A DNA stretch of 64,000 nucleotides. Source: Williamsia deligens. GTDB lineage: Bacteria > Actinomycetota > Actinomycetes > Mycobacteriales > Mycobacteriaceae. The notes beneath the pieces were generated by a model, which was not told the DNA's origin, did no database searches, and was given only the letters and a program-made list of their open reading frames with translations. A program made the position numbers and the translations under genes. Numbering within the stretch: the first letter of the stretch is position 1; each line of letters opens with the position of its first letter. Positions 8,809 to 17,560 of this stretch are shown piece after piece. The DNA lies in the NCBI RefSeq assembly GCF_024171765.1, contig NZ_JAMTCI010000001.1, forward strand, positions 682,001 through 746,000, given 5' to 3'.

Positions 8809-10088
8809 TCCTCAACGCGAACCTGATCCCCGGTGGCACCATCGGCAGCCCGTGGCGCCGGGCCGCAGAACCCGGGGAGCATTTCGTCTCGATCCAGCAC
8901 TACCTCGACGTCGCCCGGATCGCGGAGCGCGGCCTGTTCGACGCCGTGTTCCTGGCCGATTCCCCGGACCTTCAGACCAAGGAGTGGAACGCCCCGAGCC
9001 GACTGATCGACCCGATCGTCGCGCAGTCGGTGATCTCCGCGCACACCGAGCGGATCGGTCTCATCGTCACGGCGACGACCTCGTACAGCGATCCCTATGT
9101 CCTCGCTCGTCAGCTCGCCGGGCTCGCGGCCGTGTCGAACGGCCGGGCAGGCTGGAACATCGTGGTCACCGGCGGCGACGCCGCGGCCCGCAACCACTCG
9201 ATGGAACAGGCCCTCGCCAAGGCGGACCGCTACGAGAGGGCATCGGAGTTCCTCGACGTGGTCACGGCGCTGTGGGACTCGTGGACGCCGGACGCCATCG
9301 ACGCGGACAAGTCCACCGGCAGGTACCTCCATCCGGGCCGGATCCACCCGATCAACCACGACGGCAAACACTTCCGAGTCGCCGGCCCTCTCAAGGCGCC
9401 GCCCCTGCGGCACGGTCGGCCCGTGCTCGTCCAGGCCGGTGCATCCACCCACGGCGTCGAGCTGGGCGCCCGTACCGCCGACGCCGTCTACACCGCCCAC
9501 GTCGACGCCGACTCGTCACGGCGTCGGCGCGACGAGATCCGCACGCTCGCGCGTGCCGCCGGACGCGACCCGGACAGCGTGAAGTTGTTACCCGGGCTGA
9601 TCGTCGTCCTCGCCGATTCCGAGGTCGCTGCCCGTCGGCGGCAGGACGAGCTGGCCGACCTGATCCCCGACGAGGTCCAGATCGTCAACCTCGCAGCGCG
9701 ACTCGGCGTCGATCCCGACGAGCTCACACTGGATGCGCCCATCCCGTGGGATCGGGTGCCGCCGAACGACCTCTCGGGCGGTGCCCGGGGACAGCGCGCC
9801 GTCTTCCTGGAGTTCGTCCGGCGACAGGGACTCGACACCCGCGGCGCAGCACGGCTGCTCGCCGCCGGCAGCGGACATGCGACGGTGGTCGGTGGGCCCG
9901 AGCAGGTCGCCGACGTCATCACCACGTGGTTCACGACCGGCGCGTGCGACGGCTTCAACGTCATGCTCGACGAACTCCCCTCGGGGCTGCAGACGTTCGT
10001 CGACGAGGTCCTCCCGATCCTGCGTCGCCGTGGGCTGTTCCGGCACGAGTACACGTCGGACACCCTGCGCGGCCACTACGGGCTGTGA
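8778..10088 (+). CDS. NtaA/SnaA/DszA-family FMN-dependent monooxygenase
   Basis: A 436-residue flavin monooxygenase of the luciferase superfamily, NtaA/DszA branch. Members use FMNH2 from a separate reductase to cleave C-S or C-N bonds. Diagnostic stretches are the N-terminal LNANLIPGGTIGSPWRR, then HTERIGLIVTATTSYSDPY and VSNGRAGWNIVVTGGDAAARNH, and VLVQAGASTHGVELGA in the second half. ATG 8778 follows ACGGAG and lies inside the end of the sulfurtransferase gene. The stop overlaps the GTG of the next gene. No flavin reductase gene is adjacent, so reduced FMN must come from elsewhere. Substrate unknown; the sulfurtransferase neighbour favours an organosulfur compound (inference). Confidence 0.92.
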   Translation: MVGDTDSREVILNANLIPGGTIGSPWRRAAEPGEHFVSIQHYLDVARIAERGLFDAVFLADSPDLQTKEWNAPSRLIDPIVAQSVISAHTERIGLIVTATTSYSDPYVLARQLAGLAAVSNGRAGWNIVVTGGDAAARNHSMEQALAKADRYERASEFLDVVTALWDSWTPDAIDADKSTGRYLHPGRIHPINHDGKHFRVAGPLKAPPLRHGRPVLVQAGASTHGVELGARTADAVYTAHVDADSSRRRRDEIRTLARAAGRDPDSVKLLPGLIVVLADSEVAARRRQDELADLIPDEVQIVNLAARLGVDPDELTLDAPIPWDRVPPNDLSGGARGQRAVFLEFVRRQGLDTRGAARLLAAGSGHATVVGGPEQVADVITTWFTTGACDGFNVMLDELPSGLQTFVDEVLPILRRRGLFRHEYTSDTLRGHYGL

Positions 10089-11089
10089 CCGCGATCGCAG
10101 ACGACCGGGCCGCCACGGTGCGCGCCCGGTCGCTGTTCCTGCAGCTGCGGGCGGGACGTCCGACACGGGAGATCTACCGCCGCGTCGTCGACCTGTCCGT
10201 CGTGGCCGAGGACCTGGGGTTCACGTCGATCTGGTTGGCCACCCGCCATTTCGGGGCGCATCACGCGGCGGCGCCGACGGCGTTCCCCATCCTCGCGGCG
10301 GTCGCCCAGCACACCCGACGCATCAGGCTCGGCACCGCAGTGGTCGCGCTGCCGTTCGAGAACGCCGTACGGCTCACCGAGGATGCCGCCGTCACCGACC
10401 ACCTCGTCGACCGACGTCTCGAACTGGGCGTCGGGAAGGGTCTGGGGTTCGGTCACTCCGCGTCGGCGTACAGCGCGTTCGGGCTGTCGGTGGACGACCG
10501 GGAAGCGCTGTACGACCGGCGCCTCGCCGAACTCCACGACCTGCTCGCCACTGGGCTCGTCGACGGTGGTGTGCCGATCTGCCCGTCACCGACCGACATC
10601 CGCGGTCGGGTGTGGCAGTCGACCGGCAATGCGGACACCGCACGACGGGCGGGTGCGGCCGGGGACGGTCTCCTGCCCCATCCCGGGTCGGAGGCCGGAC
10701 GGACCACAGGGATCGAGGCCGTCGTGGGGGCATACCTGGAGACCGCTGACGCGGCGACGGCCCGTGTCGGTGTGACGCTGGGCGTGCTGCCCGGCGTGAT
10801 CGAGGACCTGCTCGACATCGACCGCGTGCTCAGCCCCGACTACTACTCCGGCACCACCGCCGCCAGCGATCCCGGTCGATTCCTCGGCGACGCCCGGGTC
10901 GCCCACGGATCCATCGACGAGGTCGTCACGACGATCACCCGCACCCAGGCTCCCGAGCGGGCGACGGAGTGGTTGTTCTCGGTGCCGCTCACGCTCGAAC
11001 ACCCTGCCTACGTCGACACCCTGCACACCATCGCGACGTCCCTCGCACCGGCGCTCGACGACGCCGTCGCCGCCGTAGACCGTCGCTGA
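10085..11089 (+). CDS. Luciferase-like (LLM class) flavin-dependent monooxygenase
   Basis: A 334-residue luciferase-like oxidoreductase. Recognisable parts are LFLQLRAGRPTREIYRRVVD, a WLATRHFGAHH strand region, HTRRIRLGTAVVALPFENAVRLTED and the ELGVGKGLGFGHS loop. GTG 10085 overlaps the previous stop (GTGA), so the two monooxygenases are coupled and may act in sequence or on related substrates. It is the last gene of this rightward operon and faces a leftward regulator gene 61 bases on. The inverted repeat between them (CGGGG/CCCCG near 11115) is too weak to call a terminator. Confidence 0.9.
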   Translation: MTAIADDRAATVRARSLFLQLRAGRPTREIYRRVVDLSVVAEDLGFTSIWLATRHFGAHHAAAPTAFPILAAVAQHTRRIRLGTAVVALPFENAVRLTEDAAVTDHLVDRRLELGVGKGLGFGHSASAYSAFGLSVDDREALYDRRLAELHDLLATGLVDGGVPICPSPTDIRGRVWQSTGNADTARRAGAAGDGLLPHPGSEAGRTTGIEAVVGAYLETADAATARVGVTLGVLPGVIEDLLDIDRVLSPDYYSGTTAASDPGRFLGDARVAHGSIDEVVTTITRTQAPERATEWLFSVPLTLEHPAYVDTLHTIATSLAPALDDAVAAVDRR

Positions 11090-11150
11090 AGTCGACCGCC
11101 GCTGACGCGCCCCAGCCGCCGGGGAGTCCGCCCCGAGGCCGCCGGCCGGG

Positions 11151-12515
11151 TCAGTCGAGGAACTCGCGATGGACCGCCGATGCCGCTGCGGCGATCTGAT
11201 CGGCGAGGTCCCCGATGGCCGAGACGTCGTCGGGGAGTTGAGGTACCGCGATGCGGAGCAGCCCGGTCCCACTGCCGACGAACGACCGCGCGCCGCTGCC
11301 GACGTTCACGCCGCGGCGCGCGAGTTCGAGCATCGCGCCGGTCTCGTCACGGACCTCGGCCCAGACCACGAGACTGTTCGGCCCCGACGACGCGGTGATG
11401 CCGCGGTCGGCGAGCGCCGACACCAGGGCCGTCCGCCGTCGGTCGTAGTGCTCGCGCGCGGAGGCGACGACCTCGGCGGCCGACGGGTCCGCGACGAGAT
11501 GGGCCAACGCGTTCTGCAGGATCCGGCTGTTCGCGGCGATCCCGTGGACCCGCAGTCGGATCGCCTGGTCGACCACGGTGGCGGCACCGCCGATGACGCA
11601 GGTCTTGATGTCCATGCCGAAGGCCTTGCAGTAGCTGCGCACCCGGACCGTCCGGTGCGGCAGCCGATCCCCCAACGACGGCGCCTGCGCCACCGCCAGC
11701 GGTCCGACCGCGTCGTCCTCGACGATCCACGGGGTGTGCCCGGCGTTCTCGATCACGTCGGCCAGTGCGTCCGCTCGCTCCTTGTCCAGCACCCCACCGG
11801 CCGCGTAGGCGCCCTCGGGCTGCAACACCACGACCGTGGGACCCAGTGCCAGGGCGGCGGCGAGCGATTCCGGACGGGCACCGTGATCGTCGGACTCGAT
11901 CCCCACCACCCGGTATCCGACCGCCTCCAGCGTGTCCAGGAAACCCGGGATGATGGGCTCCTCCACGGCGACGAGGTCACCGGGCGACGCGGCCGCCTCG
12001 ACGGCGAGCAGGAGCCCCTCGGAACCGCCGCCGGCGGCGACATAGGACTCGGCCGCGAACGGCCAGTCCCGCTGGACGGCGTCTCGCAGCCGATCGGTGA
12101 TGTAGTCGCGGCGCGGCCGGTTCAGCTGGTCGGTCCGGAGACCGGCCAGGATCGCCGGCGCCAGATCCGGCTGCAGCGAGTAGTCGGGACTCCCGGTCAA
12201 CAGATCGCGGTCGGCCCAGCCTCGATTGCGCTCCGCACCGTCGGCGGGACCCGCCACGACGGTGCCGCCGCGGCGGTTCGTGTCGATGAGTCCGGCACGC
12301 CGCAACTCCGCCCACGCGCCGACGATCGCCCGACTGCTCAGGTGCGATCCATGCGTCAGGTCGCGGATGGTGGGCAGCCGCGCACCCTCCGGCAGCCGAC
12401 CGTCGCGGATGAGTGCCGTGACCTCCTCACGGATGTCGTCGGCGGTGTGGATGTCGTCCCGGGACAGGGCATGGAAGACCATCTCGGCCGGGTCCCGGAC
12501 ATCCGCGTGCGACAC
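11151..12515 (-). CDS. MocR-type transcriptional regulator (GntR winged helix + aminotransferase fold)
   Basis: A 454-residue regulator. Residues about 20-88 are a GntR winged helix (LPEGARLPTIRDLTHGSHLSS, then AWAELRRAGLI). The remainder is a fold-type I aminotransferase domain that binds pyridoxal phosphate. The PLP lysine lies in VRSYCKAFGMDIK near residue 297, and the Asp in VEDDAVGPLA near 265. It may act as an activator or repressor for a neighbour, and the divergent OPT transporter is the obvious candidate target (inference). GTAAC repeats lie directly upstream. A role over the sulfur operon on the left is also possible. Confidence 0.9.
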   Translation of the reverse strand: MSHADVRDPAEMVFHALSRDDIHTADDIREEVTALIRDGRLPEGARLPTIRDLTHGSHLSSRAIVGAWAELRRAGLIDTNRRGGTVVAGPADGAERNRGWADRDLLTGSPDYSLQPDLAPAILAGLRTDQLNRPRRDYITDRLRDAVQRDWPFAAESYVAAGGGSEGLLLAVEAAASPGDLVAVEEPIIPGFLDTLEAVGYRVVGIESDDHGARPESLAAALALGPTVVVLQPEGAYAAGGVLDKERADALADVIENAGHTPWIVEDDAVGPLAVAQAPSLGDRLPHRTVRVRSYCKAFGMDIKTCVIGGAATVVDQAIRLRVHGIAANSRILQNALAHLVADPSAAEVVASAREHYDRRRTALVSALADRGITASSGPNSLVVWAEVRDETGAMLELARRGVNVGSGARSFVGSGTGLLRIAVPQLPDDVSAIGDLADQIAAAASAVHREFLD

Positions 12516-12694
12516 ACGTCCACTGTAACCCCGGTCACGAGTAACAGAACGCTATTTGTGCACACGAGCGCGATAACACATCCCAGACGGCCCACCACCT
12601 ACGGCGTGGCTTCCCACACCCTGATCGCGAGGAGGTCGCATACTCGACGGGCCGGATCCCGACGGGCGCCGGAGTCGACGAGAGGGAGCCGGGC
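12516..12694. promoter_or_regulatory. Divergent MocR / OPT intergenic region with GTAAC repeats
   Basis: A 179-base gap between the MocR-type gene and the OPT transporter. The pentamer GTAAC occurs at 12525-12529 and again at 12541-12545, 16 bases apart in the same orientation, 10 bases upstream of the MocR start. Direct repeats of this sort are common operators for MocR proteins. A short palindrome GTGCAC follows near 12557. The OPT gene has a plausible ribosome site (GAGAGGGAG) before ATG 12695. Confidence 0.4.
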
Positions 12695-14683
12695 ATGGCG
12701 TTGAGCACCGAGAGCAGGCAGGACATCAAGGAGTTGACCGTCCGAGGGGTCGTCCTCGGTGGTCTCATCACCCTGGTCTTCACCGCGGCCAACGTCTACC
12801 TGGGCCTCAAGGTCGGTCTGACGTTCGCGACATCGATCCCCGCCGCGGTCATCTCGATGAGCGTGCTGCGGTACTTCCGCGACCACACCGTGGTCGAGAA
12901 CAACATCGTGCAGACCATCGCCTCGGCGGCAGGGACGTTGTCCGCCATCATCTTCGTGCTCCCGGGCCTCATCATGGTCGGGTGGTGGACCGGCTTCCCC
13001 TACTGGACGACGGTCGCGGTGTGCGCCATGGGCGGCATCCTCGGCGTGATGTACTCGATCCCGCTACGGCGGGCGCTCGTCACCGGATCCGACCTCCCCT
13101 ATCCCGAGGGTGTCGCGGGTGCGGAGGTCCTCAAGGTCGGTGACTCCGCGGCCGGCGCGGAGGACAACCGTGGCGGCCTGCGGATCCTCAGTGTCGCGGC
13201 GGTCGTCGCGGCAGCGTTCTCGCTCGTCGCCTCCCTCAAGGTGCTGAGCAACTCGGTGTCGGCGGCGTTCCGTGTCGGGTCGGGCGGGACGATGTTCGGC
13301 GCGAGCCTGTCGTTGGCGTTGATCGGCGTCGGCCACCTGGTGGGGATCACCGTCGGCATCGCGATCTTCATCGGTCTGATCATCTCCTACGGCGTCCTCG
13401 TCCCCATCCGGACATGGGGCGACCTGCCGTCCGGCGAGACCCTCTCCGACGCGGTCTCGTCGGTGTTCTCCTCCGACGTCCGCTTCATCGGCGCCGGCAC
13501 CATCGCCGTGGCCGCCATCTGGACCCTGCTGCGCATCTTGCGGCCGATCGCGACGGGGATCGTGAGTTCGGCCCGTTCAGCGCGACTGCGGCGATCCGGT
13601 GAGACCGTCGACATCACCGAGCGCGACATCCCCGTGCAGATCGTCGGTGGCGTCGCGGTCCTGATGCTCATCCCGATCGGCTTCCTCCTGTTCGACTTCA
13701 TCAGCGGCACAGCGCTCGACGGGAACGCCGCCGGGATCATCGCCGTCTCGCTGGTGTTCGTGCTCGTCCTCGGATTGCTGATCGCGGCGGTGTGCGGCTA
13801 CATGGCCGGACTCATCGGATCGTCGAACAGTCCCATCTCGGGTGTCGGCATCCTCGTCGCGATCGGTGCGGCCCTGCTCATCAAGGTCACGTTCGGCAGC
13901 GCCGACCCCGGGCAGTCGACGGCACTGGTCGCGTTCACGCTCTTCACCACCGCGGTGGTGTTCGGTGTCGCCACCATCTCCAACGACAACCTGCAGGACC
14001 TCAAGACGGGTCAGCTCGTCGGGTCGACGCCGTGGAAACAGCAGGTCGCGTTGATCATCGGCGTGTTGTTCGGGTCGGCCGTGATCCCGCCGATCCTGCA
14101 GTTGATGCAGACGGCGTTCGGTTTCGTGGGCGCGCCCGGGGCCGGCGACGACGCACTGGCCGCCCCGCAGGCATCGCTGATCTCGTCGCTGGTGGACGGC
14201 GTGTTCGGTGGTTCGATCGACTGGGCGCTGATCGGGGTGGGCGCGCTGATCGGGCTCGGCGTCATCCTCGTCGACGAGATCCTGGGCAGGACGACGCGGT
14301 TCCGCGTACCGCCGCTGGCCGTCGGTCTCGGGATGTACCTGCCGATCTCGCTCACCGTCATCATCCCGATCGGCGCACTCCTCGGCTTCTTCTACAACCG
14401 ATGGGCCGACGGCCGCGCCAACCCCGGCCGCACCAAGCGGATGGGCACACTGCTCGCCTGCGGCCTGATCGTCGGCGAGTCGTTGTTCGGCGTGGTGTTC
14501 GCGGCCATCGTCGCCGCCACCGGAGACGACTCCCCGCTGGCGATCGTGGGCGACGGCTTCGACAACCCGGCACAGATCATCGGCGGCATCGTCTTCATCC
14601 TGCTGGTCGCGTGGCTCTACCGATGGACCTCGCGCACGGCGACGTCGACACCCGCCGACACCGCCGACGCGTCCACGCTCTGA
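12695..14683 (+). CDS. OPT-family oligopeptide/metal-chelate transporter
   Basis: A 662-residue integral membrane protein with about 14-16 hydrophobic segments, typical of the OPT superfamily that imports peptides or metal chelates by proton symport. Family features include the N-terminal ELTVRGVVLGGLITLVFTAA followed by YLGLKVGLTFATSIPA, the GSDLPYPEGVAGAEVL stretch near residue 135, and GLIGSSNSPISGVGIL near residue 370. It ends with a Thr/Ala-rich hydrophilic tail. It is divergent from a MocR-type regulator and convergent with a TetR gene 24 bases downstream. Substrate cannot be told from sequence. Confidence 0.93.
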   Translation: MALSTESRQDIKELTVRGVVLGGLITLVFTAANVYLGLKVGLTFATSIPAAVISMSVLRYFRDHTVVENNIVQTIASAAGTLSAIIFVLPGLIMVGWWTGFPYWTTVAVCAMGGILGVMYSIPLRRALVTGSDLPYPEGVAGAEVLKVGDSAAGAEDNRGGLRILSVAAVVAAAFSLVASLKVLSNSVSAAFRVGSGGTMFGASLSLALIGVGHLVGITVGIAIFIGLIISYGVLVPIRTWGDLPSGETLSDAVSSVFSSDVRFIGAGTIAVAAIWTLLRILRPIATGIVSSARSARLRRSGETVDITERDIPVQIVGGVAVLMLIPIGFLLFDFISGTALDGNAAGIIAVSLVFVLVLGLLIAAVCGYMAGLIGSSNSPISGVGILVAIGAALLIKVTFGSADPGQSTALVAFTLFTTAVVFGVATISNDNLQDLKTGQLVGSTPWKQQVALIIGVLFGSAVIPPILQLMQTAFGFVGAPGAGDDALAAPQASLISSLVDGVFGGSIDWALIGVGALIGLGVILVDEILGRTTRFRVPPLAVGLGMYLPISLTVIIPIGALLGFFYNRWADGRANPGRTKRMGTLLACGLIVGESLFGVVFAAIVAATGDDSPLAIVGDGFDNPAQIIGGIVFILLVAWLYRWTSRTATSTPADTADASTL

Positions 14684-14707
14684 TCGCACCAGGGGCCGTC
14701 GCGACCC

Positions 14708-15304
14708 TCAGCTCCTGTTCGCGTCGATGACGGAGGTGAACGCACCGGCAAGGGCGTCCGCGACGGTGGAGGGCGTCCCGAGGTAGCCGTTCACCATCGC
14801 GCCGTCGCGAAGGAGCATCAATTGCCGTGCGGTGGCGTGGGTGTCACCCACCCCGGCCTCGGCGGCGATGTCGGCGAAGGTGTCGAGCAGCCACCGGCGG
14901 TGGCCGTCGACGACGCCGCGCACCGGGTCATCTGGGTCGGAGAACTCGGCAGCGGCGTTGATGAACGCGCAGCCCCGGAACCCGGGTCCGCAGCTCGCGG
15001 CTCCGAGATCCGCGGCGAGAGCGCGCAGGGACCCGAGCGGGTCGTCCGCGTCGTGGAGCCGTTCCATCCACTGCCGTTCGCCCGCGGCCTGGTGTTCGAG
15101 GTAGGCGACGACGAGATCGCTCTTGGTCCGGAAGTGGCGGTAGAAGGTGACCTTCGTGATCCCGACCTGCTCGATGATCCGATCCGCACTGGTCGCACGG
15201 ATCCCCTGGGAGTAGAACAGCTCGTTCGCCGCCCCCAGGATCCGGTCGCGGGTGGTGGGTGCCGACCGCGGTGTCGCGGTGCCCTCTGACGTGTCCGCCG
15301 ACAT
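14708..15304 (-). CDS. TetR-family transcriptional regulator
   Basis: A 198-residue one-domain repressor. The helix-turn-helix lies at about residues 20-65 (RDRILGAANELFYSQG, then RIIEQVGITKVTFYRHFRTK), and the rest is an all-helical ligand-binding domain with GFRGCAFINAAAEF near residue 107, seen in the TetR_C group often found beside small transporter or oxidoreductase genes. It is divergent from the membrane-protein gene at 15463, and the intervening gap contains strong repeats (see 15385-15424), so self-regulation plus control of that neighbour is likely (inference). Confidence 0.93.
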   Translation of the reverse strand: MSADTSEGTATPRSAPTTRDRILGAANELFYSQGIRATSADRIIEQVGITKVTFYRHFRTKSDLVVAYLEHQAAGERQWMERLHDADDPLGSLRALAADLGAASCGPGFRGCAFINAAAEFSDPDDPVRGVVDGHRRWLLDTFADIAAEAGVGDTHATARQLMLLRDGAMVNGYLGTPSTVADALAGAFTSVIDANRS

Positions 15305-15384
15305 GACTGACTCCCTCCCACTCCACGGTCACCCTACGGACCGACCACCGCCCGCTGACCGTCTATTGCGCTCACGGGTGGAGC

Positions 15385-15424
15385 CGTCTAGCGTCCATGT
15401 AGACGTACTAGTAACTCTACTAGT
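15385..15424. promoter_or_regulatory. Likely TetR operator between divergent genes
   Basis: Two symmetric signals lie together. CGTCTA at 15385-15390 and TAGACG at 15400-15405 form an inverted repeat with a 9-base spacer. TACTAGT then occurs at 15406-15412 and again at 15418-15424, a 12-base period in which ACTAGT is itself a palindrome. They lie 39-78 bases before ATG 15463 and 81-120 bases before the TetR start, where a repressor could block both promoters. The regulator-site pairing is inferred from position. Confidence 0.6.
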
Positions 15425-15462
15425 TCGTCCGCCACCCGGATCCCCCACGGAAGAAGCCTGCG

Positions 15463-16035
15463 ATGACCCACTCCACAACCCGAACGCCGTCCGAGTTCCT
15501 CACCGGCCTCCGCGCGGTCTACGCGGTCCGCTCCGCCTTCGCGGTCGTGTGGGCCCTGGCCCTGGTCGTCGCCATGCCCCATGTGGGCCCCCTGTTGACC
15601 GCGCTCCTGGTCATCTACCCCGTCGTCGACGCCGGTGCCGTCTACGTCCAGAGCCGATCGGGCCGTCCTGCGTCGACGCCACGGGTCACCGAGAGGATCA
15701 ACATCGTCGTCAGCGTCGTCGTCGCGGTTGCGGTCGGCGTGGCCTCGACGACTTCCGTCGCCGCAGCCGTCGGAGTGTGGGGAGCCTGGGCCATGCTCTC
15801 CGGAGTCGCCCAACTGATCACCGCTCTACAGCGGCGTCAGGCCGGCGGGCAGATCGCGCAGATTGTCAGCGGCGCGATCTCCGTGGTCGCCGGCCTGACG
15901 TTCCTCGCGCAGGCAGCACAGGGCACCGACAGCGTCACGAGCGTCGGCGGTTACGCACTTTTGGGCGGGTTCTTCTTCCTGGTGTCGGCCATCCACATGA
16001 CCATGATTCTGCGCAGGACAGCCATGCATGCCTGA
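15463..16035 (+). CDS. Small polytopic membrane protein (HdeD/DUF308-like)
   Basis: A 190-residue protein with about six hydrophobic segments arranged in short hairpins (for example AVVWALALVVAMPHVGPLLT, then IVVSVVVAVAVGVASTTSV and YALLGGFFFLVSAIHMT). The pattern of paired helices and Gly-rich turns resembles the HdeD/DUF308 family, whose biochemical role in actinobacteria is unknown. The TetR gene lies divergently upstream, so this is its most likely target and may be induced by a small hydrophobic compound (inference). ATG 15463 was taken because it follows GGAAGAAG. Confidence 0.8.
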   Translation: MTHSTTRTPSEFLTGLRAVYAVRSAFAVVWALALVVAMPHVGPLLTALLVIYPVVDAGAVYVQSRSGRPASTPRVTERINIVVSVVVAVAVGVASTTSVAAAVGVWGAWAMLSGVAQLITALQRRQAGGQIAQIVSGAISVVAGLTFLAQAAQGTDSVTSVGGYALLGGFFFLVSAIHMTMILRRTAMHA

Positions 16036-16132
16036 GCGATCGTGAAATTCTCTGTGTCACACCATGCGTCACTCGACACGACTCGGCCGTGGTTGCGCAG
16101 CAGGCCGCAGACTCACCTGTCCTGGTCGTGGC

Positions 16133-16228
16133 TCAGTAGCGGCGGCTTCGCGACGTGAAGTCCATCCCGCCACCGGACAGCAGGATGTAGGCCACCGTCG
16201 CCGCACCCACCACGAAAAGTGTCACCAT
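16133..16228 (-). CDS. Putative 31-residue single-pass membrane peptide
   Basis: A short reading frame starting at ATG 16228, encoding one hydrophobic helix (VTLFVVGAATVAYILLSG), then GGMDF and a basic tail SRSRRY. The reason to report it is a strong ribosome site, AGGAGGA, eight bases before the ATG, in an otherwise gene-free stretch of 407 bases (16036-16442). Positive-inside topology would place the tail in the cytoplasm. I see no family match. The rest of this stretch (16036-16132 and 16229-16442) shows no gene, repeat or convincing hairpin. Confidence 0.45.
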   Translation of the reverse strand: MVTLFVVGAATVAYILLSGGGMDFTSRSRRY

Positions 16229-16442
16229 CGGGTCTGTCCTCCTCTGCGCCCGGGGAGTGAGAGCAGCTGTGCCGCAATCGTCGACGGCTCCCCCGGCACG
16301 TGAGGTCAACGATATGGGCACGCCGACAGGCCCGCCCTCTCGGACGCGTGCGAGTTCGCCTACATGCCGTCCGCCCAGTGGCGCGCACCACGAAGATCAA
16401 CCGCGCCGCCGGTGACCCGGGTCACCCGACGACGGTGCGGCC

Positions 16443-17522
16443 TCAGGTGCCGGCGACGAGCCCGCGGCCGGTGACGAGCGGGAGTTCCAGGGCGGTCACC
16501 AGACCGGGCTCGGCCGCGACGACGGCTTCGACCGCGTTCACCAGCCGCATGGCGGTGGTGATCATGCCGGAGATGTTGTGATCGCCGTTCTCGCCCCTGT
16601 GGACGAAGTCGACGGTCATCATCGGCTCACCGGTGATCTCGATGCGGTAGCACCCGTCGCCGGTGGTCGGTGTCGGCCAGTCGGGACGTTGTTCCGGGTG
16701 TGTGCGGGTGATGTGGTCGAGCACAACGCGTTCGACGCCGTCGACGAGACCCGCCACCTGGAACCGCACCGCCGCCATCGTCCCCGTGGCGATGTCGACG
16801 GACACGGTCGAGATGTCCTCCTCGGCCGCGTACTTCTCGACGTGTTCGACCAGCGGTTCGTCGAGCACGAGGTCCAGTCCCGCGGCGATCTGGCGGACCA
16901 CACTCCCCCACGCCATCGACAACACCCCTGGGGTGAACAGCATCGGAGTCTCGTCGAGCGGCTTGCCGAAGCCGAAGATGTCGCGCATGACCACGGGTTG
17001 GTAATACGTCGAGTAGTCCGCGATCTCGTAGCACCGCACCTGGTCGATCCGCTGCGACAGGCTCGTCATGGCCAGGGGCAGCACGTCGTTGGCGAATCCC
17101 GGGTCGATGCCGTTGACGTGCAGGCTGGCGCCGCCCCGCACGCCGGCGTCATGGACGCGTGCGACGAGGTCGTCGGGGACGACACCCTTCGGGAACTGCA
17201 GGAGCACCGGGCCCGACGACACGACGTTGATGCCGTTCTCCAGGAAGAAGACGAGGTCGTCGATGGCCTCGAAGATGCGGTCGTCGGTCATCGCGGTGTG
17301 GACGATTGCATCCGGCTTCAGTGCGAGCAGCGCGTCGCGGTCGTTCGTCGCCTGGACGCCGAGATCCCGTCCGAGGTCGGCGAGATCACCGACGTCGCGA
17401 CCGACCTTCGCCGGGTCCGACACCCACACGCCGACGAGCTCCAGCTCGGGGCGGGCGACGATGCCGGCGATCGCGTGCCGCCCCACCGTGCCGGTTGACC
17501 ATTCGACCACTCGCAGTGCCAT
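16443..17522 (-). CDS. NAD(P)-dependent dehydrogenase of the DapB-like/amine dehydrogenase family
   Basis: A 359-residue protein with an N-terminal Rossmann fold (VVEWSTGTVGRHAIAGI at residues 5-21) and a C-terminal domain of the type found in proteins labelled dihydrodipicolinate reductase-like or 2,4-diaminopentanoate dehydrogenase-like. It carries the central HVNGIDPGFANDVLP motif near residue 135. The true substrate is unknown. A perfect KstR-type palindrome lies 39 bases upstream, which suggests induction with steroid degradation (inference from the motif). Many mycobacterial genomes hold several paralogues of this family, some near lipid or sterol genes. ATG 17522 follows AGAGGCG. Confidence 0.8.
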   Translation of the reverse strand: MALRVVEWSTGTVGRHAIAGIVARPELELVGVWVSDPAKVGRDVGDLADLGRDLGVQATNDRDALLALKPDAIVHTAMTDDRIFEAIDDLVFFLENGINVVSSGPVLLQFPKGVVPDDLVARVHDAGVRGGASLHVNGIDPGFANDVLPLAMTSLSQRIDQVRCYEIADYSTYYQPVVMRDIFGFGKPLDETPMLFTPGVLSMAWGSVVRQIAAGLDLVLDEPLVEHVEKYAAEEDISTVSVDIATGTMAAVRFQVAGLVDGVERVVLDHITRTHPEQRPDWPTPTTGDGCYRIEITGEPMMTVDFVHRGENGDHNISGMITTAMRLVNAVEAVVAAEPGLVTALELPLVTGRGLVAGT

Positions 17523-17560
17523 CGTCGCCTCTCGTGTTCCTCAGCCTCGTGCGCCGAGGG

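Noticed and set aside
11090-11150. Intrinsic terminator between the monooxygenase and MocR genes
   Set aside because: The CGGGG/CCCCG pairing is short with mismatched flanks, too weak to call.
16036-16442. Riboswitch or structured RNA in the longest gene-poor gap
   Set aside because: No long paired stems or known box motifs could be read by eye; only the small peptide frame stood out.
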